A stretch of DNA of 64,000 bases from Streptomyces xiamenensis (lineage in GTDB: Bacteria; Actinomycetota; Actinomycetes; Streptomycetales; Streptomycetaceae). The stretch spans positions 2,232,001 to 2,296,000 of the forward strand of contig NZ_CP009922.3 of the NCBI RefSeq assembly GCF_000993785.3, in the 5' to 3' direction. The notes below the pieces were generated by a model. The model worked only from the letters and a program-made list of their open reading frames with translations. It had not been told where the DNA came from and did no database searches. Below are positions 45,073 to 54,196 of this stretch, piece after piece (within the stretch, counting starts at the first letter, position 1; every line of letters begins with the position of its first letter). A program made the position numbers and the translations under genes.

Positions 45073-45160
45073 GGTGGGCGGTCCTTCCACTTAGTCGGCA
45101 GGTGCCGGAATGATGTTTCTCGGCGGGCGTTCACGGGCCCGCTGTGACCGAACGCCGCAG

Positions 45161-45721
45161 TTACTCGGCGGACTCGGCCTCGGCGGGAGCCGGCGTACCG
45201 GCACCGCCCTGCTCCGCCTTCTCGCGCAGCGCGTCCACGGTGCGGACGAACTCCGTGAGCGGGGCCTGGAAGGTCGCCGCGGCCTTGGCCATGGACGCCT
45301 TCATGTTGCCGGCCAGCTTGGCGAGCAGTACCTCGCGGGACTCGAGGTCCGCGAGCTTGTTGATCTCTTCGGCGCTCAGCGCGTTGCCGTCGAGCACACC
45401 GCCCTTGATGACCAGAGCGGGGTTGTTCTTGGCGAAGTCACGCAGACCCTTCGCCGCCTCCACCGGGTCACCGGTGACGAAGGCGACGGCGGTCGAGCCC
45501 GTGAGGTACTCGTCCAGCTCGGAGATCCCGACCTCGTTGGCCGCGATCTTGGTCAGCGTGTTCTTCGTCACGTGGTACTGAGTGTTCTCACCGAGAGAAC
45601 GGCGCAGGTCCTTGAGCTGCGCCACGGTGAGACCGGTGTACGCGGTGACAACCGCCGCGTTGGAGTTCTCAAACTTCTGCTTGATCTCCGCGACGGCTTC
45701 GACCTTGTCGGGGCTCGCCAT
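45161..45721 (-). CDS. rplJ: 50S ribosomal protein L10
   Basis: 186 aa. L10 anchors L7/L12 dimers and as the L10-L12 complex represses its own mRNA in bacteria. It starts [20 protein letters not shown]; the C-terminal helix that binds L12 is present, followed by an Ala/Pro/Glu tail. The leader of about 195 bases between promoter and ATG folds near the Shine-Dalgarno (see 45735-45763), as expected for L10 autoregulation. The long open frame upstream is leader. Confidence 0.98.
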   Translation of the reverse strand: MASPDKVEAVAEIKQKFENSNAAVVTAYTGLTVAQLKDLRRSLGENTQYHVTKNTLTKIAANEVGISELDEYLTGSTAVAFVTGDPVEAAKGLRDFAKNNPALVIKGGVLDGNALSAEEINKLADLESREVLLAKLAGNMKASMAKAAATFQAPLTEFVRTVDALREKAEQGGAGTPAPAEAESAE

Positions 45722-45734
45722 GAACCTCGGCCCT

Positions 45735-45763
45735 CCTTCCGGGATGTCGGACCGCTCGGAAGG
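45735..45763 (-). promoter_or_regulatory. Shine-Dalgarno hairpin in the rplJ (L10) leader
   Basis: CCTTCCG and CGGAAGG form a seven-pair stem (45757-45763 with 45735-45741) whose 3' arm overlaps the GGAAGGAGG ribosome binding site of rplJ. Such a structure fits the known autogenous control of rplJL by L10. The upstream part of the leader (45764-45916) probably holds the protein-binding kink-turn, which I did not resolve. Confidence 0.5.
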
Positions 45764-45922
45764 GGCTGTACACAACAAACGCCCCGGCGCAGGCGCACGG
45801 GGCAGACATGAATCGCTTCGGTCTTCCACAGTCACCTGCGCAGGTCGCCCGCGATCAGCGGATCCTTCGGCCACCACACCCGAAGGGCACGGCGACAACC
45901 AGCGGTCTTTGGCTTCTGTGGA

Positions 45923-45952
45923 AGATTACGCGAACGTGCTCGGCTCAGGCAA
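45923..45952 (-). promoter_or_regulatory. HrdB-type promoter of rplJL
   Basis: TTGCCT at 45947-45952 and TAATCT at 45923-45928, 18 bases apart, on the minus strand. It sits 22 bases after the lipoprotein stop and predicts a leader of about 195 bases. Confidence 0.65.
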
Positions 45953-45973
45953 ATCGCCTTCCGGCAGGGGACG

Positions 45974-46891
45974 TCAGATGCCGGCGCCCATCATCTGCAT
46001 CATCTCCAGGAAGTCGACGACCTCGTCGGCCGGCGGCGCCTCGGCGTTCACCTCGGTCCCGAAGTTGCTGTAGGTGGTCTCCTGCGCGAACGGGCCCATG
46101 TCGGTGTCGTACGACTGGCTGACCTTCACCGGGAAGTCGTCCTCGTTGACCCAGACGTCCAGCTCGTAGAACTCGGTGCCCTGTTCCGAGAGCAGGTCGA
46201 GCAGTGCGGCGCGCTCCTCCTCGCTCAGCCCGTCGAAGGTGCCCTGGAGCTCGAAGACATCCTCCATGGCCAGCGTGCCGGCGTAGTGGTTGACGGTGGC
46301 GCCGTCCAGCTCCTCCTCGGCGACCCACTCGACATCCTCGGACTCCAGCAGCATCGCCACCTGGTCGGCCGGGCTCTGCGCGCCCTGGTCCATGGTCGAG
46401 GACAGCACGCTGCCCAGGGCGTCCTCGCCCGCCTCCTCCAGGAGACCGGCCAGGTCCATCGCCATCCAGGGACGGCCGTCCGTCTCCGTGGCGAACTCCT
46501 CGCCCAGGTTCATGTACATCACGCCGTCGACCCACACGACCTCGACCTCGCCGGGGCCGCCGGCCGCGGCGCCGAACTCCTCGTTGGTCATCACGGCGGT
46601 CATCTCCAGGCCGTCCGCCCAGGAGAGCGAGCCGCTCATGCTCGTCTCGGTGCCCGCCTGCTGCGTCACCGAGACCACATCGGCCGAGGTGATCTCCTCG
46701 GTGGACCGCGCGGCCGCCGTCAGCGCCTCGAACGCGCTGCGCGCGGAGGTGCCGGAGCCGCTCTTGTCGTCGCCGGAGCCCTCGTTGCCCTTGGCGTCGG
46801 AGGTGCCACTGTCGCTGCCACCACACGCCGCCGTGCCGACCAGCAGCACCGCCGTGGCCATCCCCAGCAGAGCCTTGCGAACGGGACGCAT
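45974..46891 (-). CDS. Secreted lipoprotein, LppX/LprG-like fold likely
   Basis: 305 aa. Signal peptide with lipobox ending at Cys23 (LVGTAACGGS), then a Gly/Ser/Asp-rich linker to about residue 50 and an acidic domain. The pattern of strands with VVWVDGVMYMNLGEEF, NHYAGTLAM and LDVWVNEDDFPVKVSQSY resembles the LolA/LppX type lipoproteins that shield lipids; this is a fold guess. Start at 46891 by the GGGGAG upstream; an ATG at 46909 lacks one. Lipoprotein genes occupy the same place between rplA and rplJ in S. coelicolor as I recall. Preceded by the rplKA terminator, so it has its own promoter. Confidence 0.85.
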   Translation of the reverse strand: MRPVRKALLGMATAVLLVGTAACGGSDSGTSDAKGNEGSGDDKSGSGTSARSAFEALTAAARSTEEITSADVVSVTQQAGTETSMSGSLSWADGLEMTAVMTNEEFGAAAGGPGEVEVVWVDGVMYMNLGEEFATETDGRPWMAMDLAGLLEEAGEDALGSVLSSTMDQGAQSPADQVAMLLESEDVEWVAEEELDGATVNHYAGTLAMEDVFELQGTFDGLSEEERAALLDLLSEQGTEFYELDVWVNEDDFPVKVSQSYDTDMGPFAQETTYSNFGTEVNAEAPPADEVVDFLEMMQMMGAGI

Positions 46892-46963
46892 CTTCTCCCC
46901 CACAATCATGGAGCGTTGGAACTCAGTTCCCTTCCGACACTAACCGGTGGGTCTGTCGCACAA

Positions 46964-47004
46964 GAGGCCCGTCCCGGCTCTGTGACAGAGCTGGGACGGG
47001 CCTC
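46964..47004 (-). terminator. Hairpin after rplA
   Basis: 19-bp stem with one imperfect pair (46964-46982 with 46986-47004) and a three-base loop, 33 bases after the rplA stop. Ends the rplK-rplA unit. Confidence 0.85.
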
Positions 47005-47037
47005 GTGACCGCTGACGCGATCAGCCTTCCGCCGGAA

Positions 47038-47754
47038 TCAGACGGCGGGCTCCTCGTCCAGGAGGTTGCGGCTGCGGTTGGGGTCGACGGGAACGCCGGG
47101 GCCCATGGTGGTGGTGAAGGTCGCCTTCTTGATGTAGCGGCCCTTGGCGGCGGCCGGCTTCAGCCGGGTGACCTCTTCAAGGGCCGCCGCGTAGTTCTCC
47201 ACCAGCTTGGCGTCGTCGAAGGACGCCTTGCCGATGATGAAGTGGAGGTTCGCGTGCTTGTCCACGCGGAACTCGATCTTGCCGCCCTTGATCTCGGTGA
47301 CGGCCTTGGCGACATCCGGGGTGACGGTGCCGGTCTTGGGGTTCGGCATCAGACCACGCGGACCGAGCACCCGGCCCAGACGGCCGACCTTGCCCATCAG
47401 GTCCGGGGTCGCCACCACGGCGTCGAAGTCCAGGCGGCCCTTGGAGACCTCGTCGATCAGTTCGTCCGAGCCGACGATGTCGGCTCCGGCGGCCTCCGCG
47501 GCCGCGGCACGGTCACCGGTCGCGAAGACCAGGACCCGGGCGGTCTTGCCGGTGCCGTGCGGAAGGTTCACGGTGCCACGGACCATCTGGTCGGCCTTGC
47601 GGGGGTCGACACCCAGCCGCATGGCGACCTCGACGGTCGCGTCGAACTTCTGCGAAGAGGTCTCCTTGGCGAGACGGACGGCCTCCAGGGGCGCGTACAG
47701 GCGCTCCCGGTCGATCTTGGCGTCCGCGCCGCGGAAGTTCTTGCTGCGCTTCAC
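47038..47754 (-). CDS. rplA: 50S ribosomal protein L1
   Basis: 238 aa. L1 forms the mobile stalk at the E site and represses rplKA translation in E. coli. Signature [20 protein letters not shown] and [14 protein letters not shown] are present. The start is GTG at 47754 ([17 protein letters not shown]) behind GAGGAG. It lies 77 bases after rplK. Confidence 0.97.
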   Translation of the reverse strand: MKRSKNFRGADAKIDRERLYAPLEAVRLAKETSSQKFDATVEVAMRLGVDPRKADQMVRGTVNLPHGTGKTARVLVFATGDRAAAAEAAGADIVGSDELIDEVSKGRLDFDAVVATPDLMGKVGRLGRVLGPRGLMPNPKTGTVTPDVAKAVTEIKGGKIEFRVDKHANLHFIIGKASFDDAKLVENYAAALEEVTRLKPAAAKGRYIKKATFTTTMGPGVPVDPNRSRNLLDEEPAV

Positions 47755-47831
47755 TGCTGCTCCTCGAAATGCTGCTGCTGTGGAGTCGTGGTCCGGACCA
47801 GCGCCTGGCCCTGCCACGGTGGTACGGGGGC

Positions 47832-48266
47832 TCAGCCCTCGACGGTCACACCCATGGAACGGGCGGTACCCGCGATGATCTTGGACGCGGCGTCCAGGTC
47901 ATTGGCGTTGAGGTCGGGCATCTTGGTGGTGGCGATCTCCCGCACCTGGGCCGCCGTGATCTTGGCGACCTTGGTCTTGTGGGGCTCGCCGGAGCCCTTC
48001 TCCACACCAGCGGCCTTGAGGATCATCTTCGCGGCCGGCGGAGTCTTGGTGATGAAGGTGAAGGAACGGTCCTCGTAGACCGTGATCTCCACCGGGATCA
48101 CCCAGCCACGCTGCGACTCGGTCGCCGCGTTGTAGGCCTTGCAGAACTCCATGATGTTCACGCCGTGCTGGCCCAGCGCGGGGCCGACCGGCGGAGCCGG
48201 GTTGGCGGCGCCGGCCTGGATCTGGAGCTTGATCAGCCCCGTGACCTTCTTCTTCTTGGGAGGCAT
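47832..48266 (-). CDS. rplK: 50S ribosomal protein L11
   Basis: 144 aa. L11 forms the GTPase-associated centre with 23S helices 43-44, is the thiostrepton target region and is needed for RelA activation. It starts [19 protein letters not shown] with the Pro-rich switch [19 protein letters not shown]. Here it is not preceded by nusG, as in most actinobacteria; a roughly 5-kb block (48.4-53.1 kb) intervenes. Its promoter must lie in 48267-48420, where CGGTCC/GGACCG repeats are seen but no clear hexamers. Confidence 0.98.
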   Translation of the reverse strand: MPPKKKKVTGLIKLQIQAGAANPAPPVGPALGQHGVNIMEFCKAYNAATESQRGWVIPVEITVYEDRSFTFITKTPPAAKMILKAAGVEKGSGEPHKTKVAKITAAQVREIATTKMPDLNANDLDAASKIIAGTARSMGVTVEG

Positions 48267-48423
48267 GCTCTCTCCGGGTCATTGATTGAGAGGTTGTGGC
48301 CCCCGCCGGCGGACGGTCGCTGCCGATCGGTCCTGGCCGATCGGACCGGACATCATCCGTACGGAGGCATACCGCACAACGATATCGGGTACGGCCATGC
48401 CGCCAAAATCCGCCGGCGGGGGA

Positions 48424-48457
48424 ACGGGGCGGGGCCGGGGTGCGGCCCCGGCCCCGT
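48424..48457 (-). terminator. Hairpin after the DctA-like gene
   Basis: About 13 pairs with one bulged base (48424-48436 with 48444-48457), 14 bases after the symporter stop. It isolates rplK from the inserted block, so rplK must be transcribed from its own promoter. Confidence 0.7.
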
Positions 48458-48471
48458 GTCACCCCCGGGGG

Positions 48472-49923
48472 TTACTTGCCACGGCCGGCGGTGACGTCCG
48501 CGTCCGCCCGCTCGCTGTCGTCCGCCTGCGCCGGAACACCGGCGGCGTCCCGGTCCTGCGCGGTGTTCAGGCCCTGCGCCTCCTGCTTCATGAGCTCGTC
48601 GACGTCCACCGAGTTCGGGTTGTCGAGCACGTACTTCAGCCGCTCACGGTCCAGGTCACCGGTCCAGCGGGCGATCGCCAGCGTGCCGATGCCGTTGCCC
48701 GTGAGGTTGGTCAGGGCACGGCCCTCGCTCATGAAGCGGTCGATGCCGACGATCAGCGCGATGCCCGCGACCGGGATCACCGAGTCGAACGCGGCCAGCG
48801 ACGCGGCCAGCGTGACCAGACCGGCGCCGGAGACGCCCGCGGCACCGTTGGAGGAGATCAGCATGAAGACGAGCAGACCGATCTGGGTCCAGATGGACAC
48901 GTCCACGCCGAAGGCCTGCGCGATGAACAGCGCGCCCATGGACATGTAGATCGCGGTGCCGTCGAGGTTGAAGGAGTAGCCGGTCGGGATGGTCATGCCC
49001 ACCACGTGCTTGGGCGTACCGGCCGCCTCCAGCTTGGTCATCATGCGCGGCAGCACCGTCTCGGAGGAGGAGGTGCCCAGCACGATGAGCAGCTCGTCCT
49101 TGATGAAGCGGACGTACTTGATCAGGCTGAAGCCGGTCATCCGGCACACCACGCCCAGCACCAGCGTGATGAACAGCAGACAGGTCACCCAGAACGAGAT
49201 CATGAACGAGGCGAGCGAGCCGAGGATCGAGCTGCCGTGCTGCCCGATGGTGAAGGCCATGCCGCCCATCGCGCCCAGCGGGGCGACCCACATGACCAGC
49301 TTGATGACGCCGAACATCGCCTTGGCGAAGGTGTCCAGACCGCGCACCATGCCCTCGGCGCGCGAGCCCAGCATGCTCAGCGCGATGGCGAACAGGATGG
49401 CCAGCAGCAGCACCTGGAGCAGCTGGCCGTCGACGAAGGCGCTGGCGAACGAGGTCGGGACCAGACTCAGGAGGAATCCGGAGAAGCCCGATTCGGTCGC
49501 GCCCGCGGACTCGATGGTCGCGTCGGCCGCCGAGGTGTCGAAGGAGGCGATGTCGTAGCCCAGACCGGAGCCCGGCTGCCAGATGTTGATCACCACGAGG
49601 CCGATGGCCAGGGCGAACACCGTGGTGATGTTGAAGTAGAGCACCGTCTTGAGGGCCAGACCACCGGCCTTGGCCAGGTTGCCCATGCCGGCGATTCCCA
49701 CCACCACCGTGGCGAAGATGGTCGGGGCGATCACGACCTTGACCAGCTTGATGAAGAGGTCGGCCATCCACTTCATGTCGGCGCCCACCCCGGGCGCCGC
49801 GAGACCGATGCCGATGCCGATACTGATGCCTATCAGCACCCAGAAGTACAGATGCTGATAGATCCGCTTCTTCGGCTTCACCAGCTTCGGCGCCGGGGGC
49901 GAGGCGGCGGGGGAATTCGTCAT
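48472..49923 (-). CDS. Dicarboxylate/amino acid:cation symporter (DctA family)
   Basis: 483 aa. DAACS family carriers take up C4-dicarboxylates or glutamate with sodium or protons. Family features are the Ser-rich GTSSSETVLPRMM hairpin tip, the NLDGT variant of the NMDGT motif (GYSFNLDGTAIYMS) and the late SNGAAGVSGAG and IVGIDRFMSEGRALTNLTGN. A Pro/Lys N-terminus and a roughly 45-residue charged tail frame about eight helices. The ATG at 49923 is the family start; the frame is open to 50025 without support. Divergent from the TAXI gene. Confidence 0.93.
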   Translation of the reverse strand: MTNSPAASPPAPKLVKPKKRIYQHLYFWVLIGISIGIGIGLAAPGVGADMKWMADLFIKLVKVVIAPTIFATVVVGIAGMGNLAKAGGLALKTVLYFNITTVFALAIGLVVINIWQPGSGLGYDIASFDTSAADATIESAGATESGFSGFLLSLVPTSFASAFVDGQLLQVLLLAILFAIALSMLGSRAEGMVRGLDTFAKAMFGVIKLVMWVAPLGAMGGMAFTIGQHGSSILGSLASFMISFWVTCLLFITLVLGVVCRMTGFSLIKYVRFIKDELLIVLGTSSSETVLPRMMTKLEAAGTPKHVVGMTIPTGYSFNLDGTAIYMSMGALFIAQAFGVDVSIWTQIGLLVFMLISSNGAAGVSGAGLVTLAASLAAFDSVIPVAGIALIVGIDRFMSEGRALTNLTGNGIGTLAIARWTGDLDRERLKYVLDNPNSVDVDELMKQEAQGLNTAQDRDAAGVPAQADDSERADADVTAGRGK

Positions 49924-50024
49924 GGGTCGTCCATCCCTGTGACTGTTAATGTGGATCGCATCACAGTGCGGGCGGGCAGGCGTCACAGCAACGCATCGGG
50001 AAAGAATTTGGGGTTGATCTGACA

Positions 50025-50960
50025 TTGGAGTCGGGTCGTTCGCCGCTCGGGCTCTCCCGGCGCGCGTTGCTCACCGCCCCGCTGGGGCTGGCGGCCGCCG
50101 CGTGCGGCTCCTCACCCGACCTCGGCATCGGTGACCTCAAGCTGGCGACGGGCCCCGAGGGGGCCACCTACCGGGAGTCCGGCGCGGCACTGGCCGCCCT
50201 GTGGAACGAGGCGCTGGACCGCGAGGCCGTGGAGGTCGTCTTCACCGAGGCGTCCGTCGACAATCTGCGGCTGCTGCGCGGCGGCGAGGTGGACCTCGCC
50301 TATGGCAACGTGGACGTGCTGCGCCCGTACGACGGCGAGACCGTGGCACTGCTGCGGATCTTCGACTCGGTGGTGCACCTGGTCACGCTGCGGGACAGCG
50401 GCATCCGTGCCCTGGCCGACCTGGCGGGGCGGCCGGTCGCCCTCGGGCTGCCGGGCTCGGGCACCCGCTTCACCGGGGGGCGGCTGATCGAGGCCGCCGG
50501 GGTGCCGGTCGAGGTCCGCGACCTGGGGCAGACCGCCGCCGCGCGGGCCCTGGTCGACGGCGAGGTGGACGCCGTGTTCTCGCTCACCGCGATGCCCACC
50601 CCCGCCATCTCCTGGCTGCTGGCGAACGCGCCGCCGGTGCACTTCGTCGATCTCGCGGCGGAGGCGGAGGCCATGCGGTACGCGCACCCCGGTGAGTATC
50701 TGCCGGTGACGATCTCCGGCGCGGTCTATCCGGAGGTGGCCACCACGGCCACGCTGGCCGTGCCGACCCTGATCGCGGTGCGTTCCGGCTTCCCCACGGA
50801 GGCCGCCCGGTTCTTCACCCGGACCGCCGTCGAGGGGGCGGCGGCGCTGGCCAGGACCCGGCCCGAGGCGTACCAGATCAATCCCCGTACGGCCGCCGCG
50901 ACCGTGCCCATCACGCTGCACCCGGGCGCGGCCGCCTGGTTCCGGTCCGTCAAGCTGTAG
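50025..50960 (+). CDS. TAXI-family solute-binding lipoprotein
   Basis: 311 aa from TTG at 50025. Signal region SRRALLTAPLGLAAAAC has a twin-arginine-like start and a lipobox at Cys27. The TAXI pattern is LKLATGPEGATYRESGAAL, ASVDNLRLLRGGEVDLAYG, RPVALGLPGSGTRFTG and EVDAVFSLTAMPT. TAXI proteins normally feed a TRAP permease (fused DctQM), but none is here; the neighbours are a DctA-type carrier and a sensor kinase. It may act as the sensing partner of that kinase. The start is unsure because only GGGG lies 11 bases before TTG. Confidence 0.85.
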   Translation: MESGRSPLGLSRRALLTAPLGLAAAACGSSPDLGIGDLKLATGPEGATYRESGAALAALWNEALDREAVEVVFTEASVDNLRLLRGGEVDLAYGNVDVLRPYDGETVALLRIFDSVVHLVTLRDSGIRALADLAGRPVALGLPGSGTRFTGGRLIEAAGVPVEVRDLGQTAAARALVDGEVDAVFSLTAMPTPAISWLLANAPPVHFVDLAAEAEAMRYAHPGEYLPVTISGAVYPEVATTATLAVPTLIAVRSGFPTEAARFFTRTAVEGAAALARTRPEAYQINPRTAAATVPITLHPGAAAWFRSVKL

Positions 50961-51014
50961 CGGCTCCGGCGGGGAGCGCGGGGCGGGTGGCAGGGGACGG
51001 TCCCGGCAGCGGGG

Positions 51015-52409
51015 TCAGGGGCCCGGCCGGCGTACCGCGGGCAGGCGGACGGCGACCCGCAGGCCGCGCGGGGTGTTGGGCTCCAGCCGCACCTCACCCC
51101 CGACGTCCTCCACCACGTCGTGGATGATCGCCAGGCCCAGTCCGGTGCCGCGGATGTTCTGGTGCCGCGCCGCCCGCCAGAACCGGCCGCGGGCCGCTTC
51201 GCGCTCCTGTGCCGACAGGCCGGTGCCGTCGTCGGCGACGATGACGGTGCCGAAGCGGCCGTCGGCGTCCGCGAAGGCGCGTACCGTGACCGTGCTGCCG
51301 TCCGAGAGCCACGCCGCGTTGTCCACGAGTTCGTCCAGCACCGCGACCAGACCGCCGGGTGGCTGCCGCAGTACCAGTTCGGGGTCCGGGTCCTCCACGC
51401 GCAGCGTGCGCCCGTGCTCGCCGGTGACCGCCTCCCAGTGCGGCCGGGCGGTGGTGAAGACCCGCGCCAGCGTCCACGCCTCGCTGTCCCGTACGCGCTC
51501 CCGGCTGGCCGCGGCCGTCGCCGCGAGCATCGCCTCGAACATCTCGCCCATCTGCACGGCGCCGTCCACGGCGTCCTCCACCGCCTCCCGGGCCGGGGGC
51601 TGGCGGACCCAGGGCCGCAGATTCTCCACCGAGAGCCGCAGCCCGGCCAGCGGGTTGCGCAGCTGATGGGCCACGTCGCCGACGAACATCCGCTGCCGTT
51701 CCAGGGAGCGCTGCACCGTGTCCACCATGGCGTTGAACGAGGAGGCGAGCCCGCGCAGCTCGGGCGGGCCGTGCTCCACAGGGGCGCGCGCCCCCAGCTC
51801 GCCGCCGCGCACGTCCATCGCGATGCGCTCCAGGTCGCGCACCGGGCGCAGAATCCAGCGGGTGAGCGGCCACAGGCCGCCCATCAGCGCGAGCACGGGA
51901 ACCAGCAACAGGGCGGCGCCGACCCCCCAGCGGCGCATGCTGGCCGCGCGCAGCCCGTCGGTGGGCGCCTCGATGACGACGACAGCGGTCACCTGGGAGT
52001 CGCGGCCCACCGGCTCCACCACCCGCAGCGGCCCGCGCTGCCAGGGCCACACGGTGGCCGCCTCGGTCGCCCGCGCCCCGGCGAACGCCCGCTGGATGTC
52101 CTCGGTGACCGCCGCGCCGTCCGGGGGCAGCGGGCCCGGGTCGTGGACCAGGCCACCGTCCAGGCCGAGCACCCACACCGGTGAGTCGTACAGCTCGTGG
52201 TAGGCGTCCAGCTCCGCGTGCAGCCGGGTCCGCTCGCCGGAGGCGATGGCCGCCTCGGCGAGATTGGCGAACCGTACGGCGTCCCCGCTGCGGTCGATGA
52301 ACACCTGCTGGGTGGTCCGCTCGCTCACCACCGCGGCGTACGAGATGCCGATGCCCACCACCAGCAGGGCCAGCACGGGGAGCAGCGCGACGATGATGCG
52401 CCGGCGCAC
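51015..52409 (-). CDS. Membrane sensor histidine kinase
   Basis: 464 aa. Two membrane segments (about 5-27 and 163-185) enclose an extracytoplasmic domain of about 135 residues. HAMP (about 186-238), H-box with His248 (VAHQLRNPL), N-box DELVDNAAW, DDGTGL and GTGLGLAI follow. The output domain is a normal HPK1. It ends 54 bases from the TAXI gene (convergent) and starts six bases after its regulator, with which it forms an operon. The TctE/TctD systems that control carboxylate uptake in other bacteria are of this type, also with periplasmic binding proteins. Confidence 0.93.
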   Translation of the reverse strand: MRRRIIVALLPVLALLVVGIGISYAAVVSERTTQQVFIDRSGDAVRFANLAEAAIASGERTRLHAELDAYHELYDSPVWVLGLDGGLVHDPGPLPPDGAAVTEDIQRAFAGARATEAATVWPWQRGPLRVVEPVGRDSQVTAVVVIEAPTDGLRAASMRRWGVGAALLLVPVLALMGGLWPLTRWILRPVRDLERIAMDVRGGELGARAPVEHGPPELRGLASSFNAMVDTVQRSLERQRMFVGDVAHQLRNPLAGLRLSVENLRPWVRQPPAREAVEDAVDGAVQMGEMFEAMLAATAAASRERVRDSEAWTLARVFTTARPHWEAVTGEHGRTLRVEDPDPELVLRQPPGGLVAVLDELVDNAAWLSDGSTVTVRAFADADGRFGTVIVADDGTGLSAQEREAARGRFWRAARHQNIRGTGLGLAIIHDVVEDVGGEVRLEPNTPRGLRVAVRLPAVRRPGP

Positions 52410-52415
52410 GGGTGG

Positions 52416-53108
52416 CTATCCGTCCACCGGCGCGCCGGCCGGTTCGAGCCGGTAGCCGACGCCGCGCACCGTGGTGATGCGCGCCGTGTCGCCGAGCTTG
52501 GAGCGCAGCGAGGCGATGTGGGTGTCCAGGGTGCGGCTGCTGCCCTCCCAGGCGGACTGCCAGACCTGGTCGAGGATGTGTTCGCGCTCCACCACGGTGC
52601 CGGTGTTCCTGGCCAGCAGCACCAGGATCTCGAACTCCTTGCGGGTCAGCCGCAGCGGTGCGCCGTCGCGGGAGACCTCGTGGCGGTCCCGGTCGATGAG
52701 CAGATCGCCGTGGCCGATGGTGCCGCGCGCCGTGAGGCCGGTCTGGAGCACCCGCAGCCGCCGGGTGACGGCCTCGATGCGGGCCAGCAGTTCCGCCACC
52801 CCGAAGGGCTTGACCAGATAGTCGTCGGCGCCGGCCCGCAGGCCGCGTACCCGGTCGGTCTGCTCGCCACGGGCGGTGACGGCGATGACTCCCGTGGCGG
52901 CGCGGTCGCGGAGCATCCGGATCACCTCGACGCCGTCCCCGTCGTCGAGGCCGAGATCCACGAGGGCGATGGCGAAATCGGCCGTACCGATCGCCCCGGC
53001 CGCCTCCCGCACGCTGCGGGCGCGCTCCACGTCGTATCCCTCGGCGCGGAGCGTCCGGCTCAGGGCGCGCGCGACCCGGTCATCGTTCTCGACTATGAGC
53101 GCGCGCAT
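52416..53108 (-). CDS. OmpR-family response regulator
   Basis: 230 aa. Receiver with Asp51 (VDLGLDDGDG), acidic residues near the N-terminus (ENDD) and the switch lysine in YLVKPF. The C-terminal winged helix (LTRKEFEILVLLARNTGTVV, TLDTHIASLRSKLG) is complete. Start ATG at 53108; the longer frame runs through the nusG terminator. First in a two-gene operon with the kinase, likely regulating the DctA-like and TAXI genes. Confidence 0.93.
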   Translation of the reverse strand: MRALIVENDDRVARALSRTLRAEGYDVERARSVREAAGAIGTADFAIALVDLGLDDGDGVEVIRMLRDRAATGVIAVTARGEQTDRVRGLRAGADDYLVKPFGVAELLARIEAVTRRLRVLQTGLTARGTIGHGDLLIDRDRHEVSRDGAPLRLTRKEFEILVLLARNTGTVVEREHILDQVWQSAWEGSSRTLDTHIASLRSKLGDTARITTVRGVGYRLEPAGAPVDG

Positions 53109-53126
53109 GCGCCCCAGACTAACGGC

Positions 53127-53160
53127 GCCCCGGTACCGCGGTGGAAGGCGGTACCGGGGC
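53127..53160 (-). terminator. Hairpin after nusG
   Basis: Perfect 13-bp stem (53127-53139 with 53148-53160) and eight-base loop, 60 bases after the nusG stop. It ends secE-nusG transcription, so this operon does not run on into rplK. Confidence 0.85.
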
Positions 53161-53219
53161 GAAAGCCGCGGAGGTCGTTCTTCCGGACCCGCCACGGGCC
53201 CGGGTGACGCGTCCTGCGG

Positions 53220-54080
53220 TCAGTTCTTCTGGATCTGGTCGAAGCTCAGCTCGACCGGGGTCTCCCGGCCGAAGATCTCGACCAGGCCCTTGACCTTCTT
53301 GGAGTCGGCGTTGATCTCGTTGATCGTCGCCTGGAGGGTCGCGAACGGGCCGTCGGTGACGGTGACCGAGTCGCCGACCTCGAAGTCCAGGACCTGGACC
53401 TCGACGCGGCGGCCGGCCGCCGGGGCGCCGCCTTCGGCCGCGGCCTGCTCGGCGGCCTTCTGCTCGGCCTCCGGCGCCAGCATCTTCACGATCTCGTCCA
53501 GCGTCAGCGGGTACGGGTCGTAGGCGTTGCCGACGAAGCCGGTGACACCGGGGGTGTTCCGCACGACGCCCCAGGACTCGTTCGTCAGGTCCATCCGGAC
53601 CAGCACGTAGCTGGGGAGCTTGTTCTGCTTGATGGTGCGGCGGTCGCCGTTCTTGATCTGGACGACCTCTTCCTGCGGCACCTCGACCGCGAAGATGTAG
53701 TCCTCGACGTTCAGCGACACGGCGCGCTGCTCAAGATTGGTCTTGACCCGGTTCTCGTAGCCCGCGTACGTGTGCACCACGTACCACTCGCCGGGCAGCA
53801 CCCGCAGTTCCTCGCGCAGCTGCGCGACCGGGTCCACCGGCTCGGGGGCCTCGGCCTCGGCGTCCGCTTCGGCCTCCGCCTCGCCCTCGGCGTCCGCCTC
53901 CTGCGCGACCTCGTCCGCGTCCTCCTCGTGGACGGCGGCGGACTCGGCGGGCTCGCCCGCCGCGGCGTCGGCAGCCTCGGTCTGGTCGACGGTGTCCGCT
54001 GCCTCGACGATGTCGCGCGCGGTGTCGTCGCCCTCGGCGGCGTCGTCGGTCAGATTCGGGTCAGACTTCGGGTCAGACAC
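53220..54080 (-). CDS. nusG: Transcription factor NusG
   Basis: 286 aa from GTG at 54080. Binds RNA polymerase, modulates pausing and couples to S10. A very acidic, Ala/Glu-rich N-terminal region of about 95 residues comes first. The NGN domain ([41 protein letters not shown]) and the C-terminal KOW domain ([20 protein letters not shown]) follow. The acidic extension is typical for Streptomyces and absent from E. coli NusG (181 aa). In-frame starts at 54119 and 54104 would lengthen it. Confidence 0.96.
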   Translation of the reverse strand: MSDPKSDPNLTDDAAEGDDTARDIVEAADTVDQTEAADAAAGEPAESAAVHEEDADEVAQEADAEGEAEAEADAEAEAPEPVDPVAQLREELRVLPGEWYVVHTYAGYENRVKTNLEQRAVSLNVEDYIFAVEVPQEEVVQIKNGDRRTIKQNKLPSYVLVRMDLTNESWGVVRNTPGVTGFVGNAYDPYPLTLDEIVKMLAPEAEQKAAEQAAAEGGAPAAGRRVEVQVLDFEVGDSVTVTDGPFATLQATINEINADSKKVKGLVEIFGRETPVELSFDQIQKN

Positions 54081-54196
54081 GGTGGCTGCTTCTTCCTGCT
54101 TCACATTGACGTGGAACATCCGGGCGGGATCGCCGCGGCACGGGTGGGTACCTACGACCGTACGTCCGTGCCCGCCTCGCCCCGTCCGGAGCGGGG

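Noticed and set aside
48310..48350. CCGATCGG repeats upstream of rplK as a regulatory hairpin
   Set aside because: The units are short self-palindromes common in GC-rich DNA. I could not define one stable structure or a promoter around them.
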